NCBI RefSeq assembly: GCF_017921815.1
Contig: NZ_JAGEMM010000001.1
Span: 806,001-870,000 of the forward strand
Direction: 5' to 3'
DNA: 64,000 nt
Origin: Microvirga antarctica
Lineage (GTDB): Bacteria > Pseudomonadota > Alphaproteobacteria > Rhizobiales > Beijerinckiaceae
This document shows positions 26,991 through 34,500 of this stretch, piece after piece. The position numbers and the translations under genes were made by a program. Each line of letters starts with the position of its first letter. The stretch's first letter is position 1. Under the pieces are notes generated by a model. That model saw only the letters and a list, made by a program, of their open reading frames with translations. It had not been told where the DNA came from and made no database searches.

Positions 26991-27755
26991 ATGAGCGTCA
27001 CCAAATCGCGACTGATGAAAGCACCGGCTGCGTCGGCCACGGAATCGCCCGGCGACAACGGCTGGCAACCGCTGCGTCCGCGCACACTCGTCGATGCCGT
27101 CATCGACGAGGTTGTGGCCGCAGCAGCCTCAAGCCGCATCCTCCCCGGCGACCGGATCGTGGAATCAGACCTCGCACTGGGTCTCGGCATCAGCCGCGTG
27201 CCGGTGCGCGAGGCGCTTCGCATTCTCGAAAGCCAGGGACTGGTCGTCAACGAGCCCTACAAGGGCATCCGCCTTCGGACGGTGACGCAGGAACGGATCG
27301 ATCATCTCATCGAGGCGCGCGTCGCCCTCGAAACCTCCGCGGCCGTTCGCGCCATCGTTGCCGGTCACAATGACAGCAGGGCGGTCCAGATCCTTGACCG
27401 GCATGTGGACGAGCTCGAGCTGATGGGCACGCGCCAGGATGCCTACGGTTTCGCCAGCGCCGACACGGCATTTCACCGCGCCCTGTGTCAATTCAGCGGC
27501 AACGAGGTCGTCTGCGATCTGTGGGAAATGCTGTCGCGGCAACTCACCATCATCGTCGGCCTGTCCACGCTCGGAAAAGCGATGGCCGATATCGTGGATG
27601 AGCACCGCAAGCTGGTGAGCGTCTTCGCCTCCGGCGACGTCGAGGGCATGACGACGGCGCTCGACGATCACATCAACGTCCAGACGCACGCGCTCGACTT
27701 CCTCGCCATCATCGAGCGGCGCAGGGCCGAGCGGGATTCGGCAGACAAGGCCTGA
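26991..27755 (+). CDS. GntR-family regulator with FCD ligand-binding domain
   Basis: A transcription factor of about 254 residues. The winged-helix DNA-binding domain spans residues 25-95 with the recognition helix region GLGISRVPVREALRILESQGLV, followed by the FCD all-helical effector domain (LIEARVALETSAAVRAIV, DTAFHRALCQFSGNEVV, DEHRKLVSVFASGDVEGM), whose His/Asp residues usually hold a metal and a carboxylate ligand. It is almost certainly the local regulator of this locus. ATG 26991 is the best start; ATG 27015 is an alternative, and the frame extends to ATG 26856, which would place the operator inside the coding region. Confidence 0.92.
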   Translation: MSVTKSRLMKAPAASATESPGDNGWQPLRPRTLVDAVIDEVVAAAASSRILPGDRIVESDLALGLGISRVPVREALRILESQGLVVNEPYKGIRLRTVTQERIDHLIEARVALETSAAVRAIVAGHNDSRAVQILDRHVDELELMGTRQDAYGFASADTAFHRALCQFSGNEVVCDLWEMLSRQLTIIVGLSTLGKAMADIVDEHRKLVSVFASGDVEGMTTALDDHINVQTHALDFLAIIERRRAERDSADKA

Positions 27756-27798
27756 CGGCCATCTCAACACCTCTGAAGCGAACCAGACAGGGACCAAT

Positions 27799-28977
27799 AT
27801 GCCGGCTGTTCAACTTCCCCAGGCTGCTCTTCCGCCGATCCGGATCCGGTCGATCGAGGCAGCGCCTCTTCTTGGCGAGAGCCCAAAGGGAGGATGGTCG
27901 CACGAAATTCGACCGGACGATTCCATCCACGCGATCATCGCCGTCCACACGGATGCGGGCATCACGGGTTACGGAAGCTCCTTCACAGACGGCCGCCTGG
28001 TGCAGGCAGGCCTGAAGGTTCTCGAGCCTCTCTATGCGGGCGAGAATGCCCTCGAGCCCGAACGGCTGACCGAAAAGCTCCATCAGAACACCTTCTGGAT
28101 GGGCCGCGGCGGCACGCTCACGCACACCATCAGCGGGATCGATATCGCCCTGTGGGACATTCTCGGCAAGGCCACCGGCATGCCGGTCGGCCGCCTGCTC
28201 GGCGGCAGCTATCGCAGCCGCGTGCAGCCCTATTGCTCGCTTCTCATGGAAGAGCCGGGCCTGATGCACCGGGTGGTCGAGGAGTACCGGGAGAAGGGAT
28301 TCCGCGCCTTCAAGATTGGCTGGGGACCTTTTGGGCGTGCGCTTGATACCAAGCTCGATGAGGCGATCGTCCGGGCGGCGCGCGAAGCCGCGGGCCCGGA
28401 CAATAAGCTCTTCGTCGATGCGGGGGCCAGCGACGCCAACTGGCCGCACGGGTTGAAATGGGCCATGCGGACAGCCGAAATGCTCAATGACTACGATGTC
28501 GGGTGGTTTGAAGAGGCGGTCAAACCGGACGCCATCAATGATTTCTGCCACTTGAGACGGGTCAGCCCCGTGCCGATCGCCGGCGGCGAGGTGTTGACCC
28601 GCCGCCAGTCATTCCTTCCCTGGCTGAGCCGCGGCGCTTTTGACATCGTGCAGCCGGATGTCACGAAGGTCGGCGGTATCAGCGAACAGCGCCGCATTGC
28701 CTGGATGGCGGCCGATTTTGGCGTCAAGTACATTGGCCACGGCTGGAACACAGCGCTCGGGCTGGCGGCCGATCTCCAGATGGCCGCAGCGTTCGCGGAT
28801 GCGGATCTCGTCGAATATATCGGGGGAAGTCCATATGTGGACGGCATCCTGGCCGAGCCGTTTGCGCTGGATTCTGAAGGCTATCTCGCGATTCCGGACA
28901 AGCCCGGCCTCGGTGTAGCGATCGACCGCGAGAAGCTGGCCCGGTTCGTTGCCAATCCTGACGCGATGTTTGCCTGA
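27799..28977 (+). CDS. Enolase-superfamily enzyme (mandelate racemase type) B
   Basis: A 392-residue enzyme of the mandelate racemase group. Key elements are FKIGWGPFGRA on strand 2 (Lys), metal ligands in LFVDAGASDAN (Asp), WFEEAVKPD (Glu) and IAGGEVLTRR (Glu), QPDVTKVGGI, and YIGHGWNTALGLAAD with a His positioned as general base. It shares the unusual K-x-GWGP-x-GR stretch with the other enolase-type enzyme of the locus, suggesting related carboxylate substrates and perhaps a common ancestry. It begins 44 bp after the regulator gene and is followed by an SDR, repeating the enolase-SDR order seen on the other arm. Confidence 0.9.
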   Translation: MPAVQLPQAALPPIRIRSIEAAPLLGESPKGGWSHEIRPDDSIHAIIAVHTDAGITGYGSSFTDGRLVQAGLKVLEPLYAGENALEPERLTEKLHQNTFWMGRGGTLTHTISGIDIALWDILGKATGMPVGRLLGGSYRSRVQPYCSLLMEEPGLMHRVVEEYREKGFRAFKIGWGPFGRALDTKLDEAIVRAAREAAGPDNKLFVDAGASDANWPHGLKWAMRTAEMLNDYDVGWFEEAVKPDAINDFCHLRRVSPVPIAGGEVLTRRQSFLPWLSRGAFDIVQPDVTKVGGISEQRRIAWMAADFGVKYIGHGWNTALGLAADLQMAAAFADADLVEYIGGSPYVDGILAEPFALDSEGYLAIPDKPGLGVAIDREKLARFVANPDAMFA

Positions 28978-29014
28978 GCTTCCGATCAATTGCCAAAAGC
29001 CGTGGGAGAACGCC

Positions 29015-29761
29015 ATGTCGAGCCGCCTCAAGGGAAAAATCTGCGTTGTGACGGCCGCAGGCCAGGGGATCGGCCGCGCCATCGCCGAAGCCTTCGTGGC
29101 AGAGGGCGGCACAGTCTGGGCAAGCGACCTTGCGCTGGACAAGCTTGCCGGATTGGATAACGCAACGATCCGCGCCCTCGACGTGCGGTCCACCCAAGCG
29201 GTCAATGCCCTGGCTGAGGAGATCGGCGGCATCGACGTGCTGGTCAATGCGGCAGGCTATGTCCACCACGGCTCCGTTCTCGATTGCACGGAAGAGGATT
29301 GGGATTTCACGTTCGATCTGAACGTGAAATCGATGCACCGCATGGTGCGCGCCTTTCTGCCCGCGATGCTGGCCCGAGGCGGCGGATCGATCGTCAACAT
29401 CTCGTCGGGTGCGTCGTCCGTGCGGGGGGTTCCCAACCGCTACGCCTATGGAGCGAGCAAGGCCGCGGTGATCGGCCTGACGAAGGCCGTTGCGGCTGAC
29501 TTCATCCGGCAGGGGATTCGCGCCAACGCCGTCTGTCCCGGCACGATCGAGTCGCCCTCGCTCGAGGCACGGATCGAGGCCCAAGCCACGGCCCTCGGAA
29601 AATCGGCGACCGAGATCCGCCAGGGTTTCATCGACCGCCAACCGATCGGTCGCCTGGGGACGGCGCACGAAATCGCCCAGTTGGCCGTCTACCTCGCATC
29701 CGATGAGTCATCCTATACGACAGGGGCGGTCCACATGATCGACGGCGGCTTCTCTCTCTGA
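29015..29761 (+). CDS. Short-chain dehydrogenase/reductase (SDR) B
   Basis: A 248-residue classical SDR: CVVTAAGQGIGRAIAEAF as cofactor motif, WASDLALDKL with Asp ending beta-2 (NAD preference), NAAGYVHHGSV, catalytic Ser in IVNISSGASS and YAYGASKAAVIGLTK with the catalytic Tyr/Lys. Its pattern is close to the 2-keto-3-deoxy-L-fuconate dehydrogenase type (DHRS6-like IDVLVNAAG, IRANAVCPGTIESPS), which would fit oxidation of a dehydrated acid sugar made by the preceding enzyme. ATG 29015 has a gggaga sequence upstream; the frame extension before it is discarded. Confidence 0.88.
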   Translation: MSSRLKGKICVVTAAGQGIGRAIAEAFVAEGGTVWASDLALDKLAGLDNATIRALDVRSTQAVNALAEEIGGIDVLVNAAGYVHHGSVLDCTEEDWDFTFDLNVKSMHRMVRAFLPAMLARGGGSIVNISSGASSVRGVPNRYAYGASKAAVIGLTKAVAADFIRQGIRANAVCPGTIESPSLEARIEAQATALGKSATEIRQGFIDRQPIGRLGTAHEIAQLAVYLASDESSYTTGAVHMIDGGFSL

Positions 29762-30018
29762 ATGTCGGCGACTGTCGACGTCGAGGAAGCGTGAGCCGTC
29801 CCCCCGGTGGCGCCCTCCCGTCCGTGTGTCGGCGCGGGCTCCCTGCAGACCCGTTGTGTCGAATCCGACGCCCCATCCTCAGATTGACGATTCCTGAAGG
29901 AACCCGGGGCTCTGACCTAACGAAACCAAGCTTAAGGATGTTTACCGTTTGTTATTGAGAAGCCGGGGCCGGCAAACTAGACAGTAGAATGTGACTTTTC
30001 CGGAGAAGAGGAAGCCCC

Positions 30019-31116
30019 ATGATCCGCTCTGTCCTTGCCGTCATTTCCGTCATCGCGACCATCAATGCGGGCTTTGCCTGTACGGCCGTCGACATCGTGG
30101 CTACCGACAAGTCGGTGGTTGCCGGGAGGACGATGGAATGGGCCTTCGACATGAAGTGGACCCTGGTCAGCCAACCCAAGGGGAGCCAAGTTACCCTTTC
30201 TGCGCCTCCCGATCTCAACCTGCCCGCCGTCACCACTGCGACGAAATACGCGGTGGTTGGGGTGAGCCCAGGCATTCTTCCCGGCTTGGCGCTTCTCGAG
30301 GGGCAGAATTCCGCAGGTCTCGGCATGAGCGGAAACTTCCTGCCGGGGTTCACCGAATACCAGACAGTCACCAAGGACGATAAGTCCTATGCGTCCATCT
30401 TGTCTCTCGGTTCGTGGGCTCTGGGAAATCATGCAACCGTCGCCGAGGTGCGAAAAGCTCTTCCGTCGATCAAGGTCTGGTCGGATTCCTCTCTCCCGAG
30501 CGGTCCCACGCCCGCCACCCTCCACTTTGTCTTCACGGATCGGAGCGGTGACGGCATGATCGTCGAATATGTGGGCGGCCAGTTGCAGATCCATGACAAC
30601 GTCGCGCATGTGCTTACGAACGCGCCGACCTACGACTGGCACCTGCTGAATGCCCGCAACTTCCTGAACCTTTCCACCGTCGGAGTGGCGAGCCGCACCA
30701 TCGGATCCGTGAATGTGACCGCCCTGGGACAGGGAGGCGGCATGATGGGTCTGCCGGGCGACTTCACGCCGCCCGCGCGCTTTATCCGCGCCGCGTTCAT
30801 GCGGTTTAATATCACGCAGCCCGCCAATGCGAGCGAAGCCATTCAGTCGATCGGCCATATCCTGAACACGGTCGACATCCCGCTCGGCATCGCGCAGAGC
30901 AAGGAAGGCAACGAGATCGTCTCCGACTATACCCAGTTCGTGTCGATCAAGGACCTGACCAACAACCGGCTGCTGATCACCGATTACGCGCACCGCACCA
31001 CCTTTCTGACCATCGACCTGAACACGATCTTCGCTCAGGACAAGCCGAGCTCCGTCGTGATCTCGGACCTTCCCTACCCGAACGCCATCGATGGCACGGC
31101 TGCCCTGAAGAACTGA
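30019..31116 (+). CDS. Exported choloylglycine-hydrolase-family amidase (penicillin V acylase/AHL acylase-like)
   Basis: A 365-residue linear amide C-N hydrolase. A signal peptide (residues 1-20, ending NAGFA) directly precedes Cys21, which becomes the N-terminal nucleophile of this Ntn-hydrolase after cleavage: CTAVDIVATD. Arg37 in AGRTMEW sits 16 residues after the Cys, as in the family, and the TMEW form matches Gram-negative penicillin V acylases rather than gut bile salt hydrolases. Characterised Gram-negative relatives cleave penicillin V and long-chain acyl-homoserine lactones in the periplasm. It is probably monocistronic, with 257 bp upstream and 389 bp downstream free of genes. Confidence 0.87.
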   Translation: MIRSVLAVISVIATINAGFACTAVDIVATDKSVVAGRTMEWAFDMKWTLVSQPKGSQVTLSAPPDLNLPAVTTATKYAVVGVSPGILPGLALLEGQNSAGLGMSGNFLPGFTEYQTVTKDDKSYASILSLGSWALGNHATVAEVRKALPSIKVWSDSSLPSGPTPATLHFVFTDRSGDGMIVEYVGGQLQIHDNVAHVLTNAPTYDWHLLNARNFLNLSTVGVASRTIGSVNVTALGQGGGMMGLPGDFTPPARFIRAAFMRFNITQPANASEAIQSIGHILNTVDIPLGIAQSKEGNEIVSDYTQFVSIKDLTNNRLLITDYAHRTTFLTIDLNTIFAQDKPSSVVISDLPYPNAIDGTAALKN

Positions 31117-31505
31117 ATGCGACGGTCCAGGTCCGCCGTGTTCGTGCCCTGCGGCCTGCGAAACCGACAGCGCGGCCACTCTCGGGGAAGCGCGCCGAGG
31201 CACGTCGGCGTGGGCAGACTCGCATCCAAAACCATGAAATAGGCCCGGAAAGAGTAGCTTTGTAACGCTCGACATGCTTAACGTTTGTCCATTCACGCAG
31301 TTACCAAGCCGTTAACGACGTTCTGAAGTGACAGGCGCCGTCGGGTTCCCATCGCGGGTCGCGGCCGTTAGACTTTGCTTGGTAAATGGTAGGTTTCCGA
31401 CCGCTTCGCCGCCTTGCGCGACGGACCGGGGAAGCAGGCGGTCGATGGCGCAAGCCAGAGCGCCCCGGCTTCGACCACCATTCAGTTGCGTCACGAGGGC
31501 TGATC
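31117..31505. other. Intergenic region upstream of the giant repeat protein
   Basis: These 389 bp contain no supported gene. The stretch 31220-31330 is relatively AT-rich for this genome and holds a CtrA-like site at 31301-31316 plus a second TTAAC at 31278-31282. The promoter of the giant gene should lie here. The frame of the giant gene is open back to 31386, but no ribosome-binding sequence supports that start. Confidence 0.5.
31301..31316 (+). promoter_or_regulatory. CtrA-like binding site
   Basis: TTAC-N7-TTAAC (31301-31304 and 31312-31316) differs by one base from the CtrA consensus TTAA-N7-TTAAC. It lies 190 bp upstream of the start codon of the giant repeat protein. CtrA controls cell-cycle and polarity genes in Alphaproteobacteria. 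Confidence 0.4.
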
Positions 31506-34500
31506 ATGGCGACCGAGAACAAAAAGATGAAAGACCCGGCCGAGGCGGCATTGACCGCTGTCGAGCAGGCGCTGAACCTTGATGAGGTTCTCAACCTGCA
31601 GCCGAGTGACCGCCCGGAGACCGGCCCGATCGTTGATCCCAAACTGCCCGATATCGACGATCACGACTTCACCAAAGGGGCCTTCGTCGAGGTCGACGCC
31701 AAGGCCCCGCGAGACCGTTTCGCCACACGCGAAACCGACGCATCCCAGCGCTCGGGTTTCATTGCACCCGATCGGGATGCGGTGGCCAATGACGACCGGC
31801 AGAATGTCGGCACGATGCTGCAGGCTCTCCAGGTCCGCCCCTCGGGCCGCGCCTATAACGTGGCGACGTTCCTCTCCCTGTTGTGGATCGCTGGCGGAGC
31901 TTTCTCCCTCTATTCACAGGGGATCACCACCCCTGAGCAGCTTTTGTCGGCCTACACGCCGGCTCAGCTTTCCGTTGCGGCCCTCGTGCTGGTCGCACCG
32001 CTGATCCTGTTCTTTATCGCCGCCATGCTCACGGTTCGCTCGCAGGAGATGAAGCAGGTTGCGCGCGCTGTCGGCGAAGTCGCCGTCCGGCTGGCCCAGC
32101 CGGAGAATTTTTCCACCGACGCAGTCCTGTCGGTCTCCCAGGCGGTCCGCCGGGAAATCGCCGCCGTCGGTGACGGCGTCGAGCGGGCGCTTGCCCGTGC
32201 CGGCGAGCTCGAAACACTGGTTCGAAGCGAAATCTCGACCCTCGAGCGTGCCTATTCGGACAACGAAATTCGCATTCGGTCCCTCATCGACGAATTGATC
32301 ACCCAGCGCGAATCCATCGTCAGCAACGCCGAGCGGGTCCGCACGGCGATCACCGGTTCTCACCAGCACCTGACGCAGGATCTCGACGAGGCGGCCGAGC
32401 GCGTCGTCAGCGCCATCAGCGGCGCGGGCGAGCGGGTGACCGGCTCCTTCGAGCAGCGCGGCGAGCAGATCACCCAGGCTCTCGGCCGGGCCGGCGAGCG
32501 TGTCGTCGAGGAAATGGCAAGCCGTGGCGTCGAACTCGTCGACCGGCTCTCGGGCGCGAGCGACGAGATCAAGGTTGGCATCTCCGACGTCGGCACCACC
32601 ATCACGGCCGCCCTCGAGAACAAGGCGCAGGACATCACCGGCGCGTTCGAGCGGACCGGCGACCTGTTGACGCGCCATCTGCAGGATGGGGCCGGACAGG
32701 TCACCCGCACGCTTGCCGAAACCGGCCGGGGCGTCATCGACGCCCTCGCCCAGCAGGGCACCGATGTGCGCGAAGCCTTCGAGCAGACCGCCAAGACCCT
32801 GGAAGACAGCTTCGCAGCGCGCGGGACTGAGATCACCGAGAAACTCTCTGCCACGAGCCACCTCATCACCGACGACATCGCCGCCCGTGCCACCGAGATG
32901 CGCGAGCAGATCGTCACGGCCGGCGCAGGCGTGGCAAGCGAGATGACCACGAGCGGCGACGCCCTGCGTGAGCAGCTTGCCGCTACCGGCACGGCCATTG
33001 TTCAGGACATCTCCTCCAACGGCACCCACTTGCGCGAGGCCTTTGCCACCACCGCGACCTCGCTCATCGAAGAGCTGGCAAACCGTGGCGGCGCGCTGCG
33101 CGACCAGCTGGCAACGACCGGCGTGGAAGTGGTCGACGAGATCGTCGTGCGCTCCGGTGAATTCCGCGAGAAGCTCGCTACCACCGCAGGCGAGGTCACC
33201 CGCGAGATCGTGGCGCGTGGCTCCGAGGTGCGCGAGCATCTCGAAGGGGCTGTCCGGATGGCCGACGAGGCGATCGGCACGCGGGTCGAGGACCTTGCGG
33301 TGCGGCTGGAATCGGCGAGCCTGCGGGTCAGCGAAACCGTCGGCGTGCAGGGCCAGGCGCTCGAGGGCAGCCTCACAGCCATGGGCGAGCGCATCGCTTC
33401 CCTCATGGGCGAGAAGGTCGATAGCTTCCAGACCGCCTATGAAACCCGCGGTCAGCAATTCTCGGACGCCCTGTCCCGCCAGGCCGACGACGCGCAGACG
33501 CGTCTTGCCGGCACCGGCAAGGATATCGTGATGGCCATTGCCAGCCAGAGCGCCCGCGTCAACGAGGCGCTGAACCGAACCGCCGAGACCTTGTCCTCGA
33601 CGGTGGATACCCGCACCCGCGAAATGGAAGAGACCCTCGGGTCCCGCCTTGCAGCCTTCGAGGACGTGATGGGTCGCGGCGGCGACGTTGCCGAGCGGAT
33701 TTCCCGCGATGTGGGCAGCCTGACCGACACCATCAGCGGACGCTTCGAGGAAATGGATCGTCTCATCACCGTTCAGGGCAAGACCGTGGCGGATTCCTTC
33801 ACCGAGCGCGCCCGTGAGGCCACCGGCGCCATCGAGGCGCAGCTCTCCGCCCTGGAAGAGCTCGCCACCCGTCGCACCTCGGAAATCAGCGGCAATTTCG
33901 ATACGATCGTCGGCCGCGTCGACCAGGCGCTGACCACCCGTGCGACCGCTCTCAACGAGGCCCTTGTCGTACGGACAGGCGAATTGGCCCGTGTGATGGC
34001 CGAAGGCGGGCGCGACATGGCGAGCGCCCTGTCGAGCCGCGTCGACGAAATCGGCGAGACGATGACCGCCAAGAGCACGGCAATCGCCGACACTCTGGCG
34101 TCCCGCGCCGACCAGATCAGCGCGACGCTGGGGTCAAGGGCATCGGAGATCAACCAGACGCTCGGAGCCCGGGCGGAGGAAATCGCCAACACTCTGGACA
34201 CCCGCGTCGGCCTCTTCGAGGACCGCGTGGTCAACCGGCTCGATGGGGTTGTCGAGGCCATCGACGAGAAGGGCCAGGCCGTTCTGGTGTCGCTGGGCGG
34301 CCGCATCGGCGAGATCCGCAGCATTTTCGACACGCAGGGCCTGTCCCTGGTATCGAGCCTCGGCGAGCGGAGCGAAGCGCTCGGCCGGGACGTGGCCGCG
34401 ATCACGGACGTTACGCTCAAAACACTGGAAGAGCGCAGCGGCGCGATCGGCCGGGACGTGGCGACCATCACGGATGAGACGCTCCGGACGCTCGAGGAGC

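Noticed and set aside
29897-29923. Sigma-EcfG-like promoter GGAAC-N17-CGAA before the Ntn-hydrolase gene
   Set aside because: The -10 half matches only two of four bases and lies nearly 100 bp upstream of the start; not distinguishable from chance.
31914-33458. 514-codon open frame on the minus strand antisense to the GPR-like gene
   Set aside because: It mirrors the repeat structure of the sense gene, has no recognisable domain and is explained by GC-rich codon bias; the sense strand has clear repeat and membrane features.
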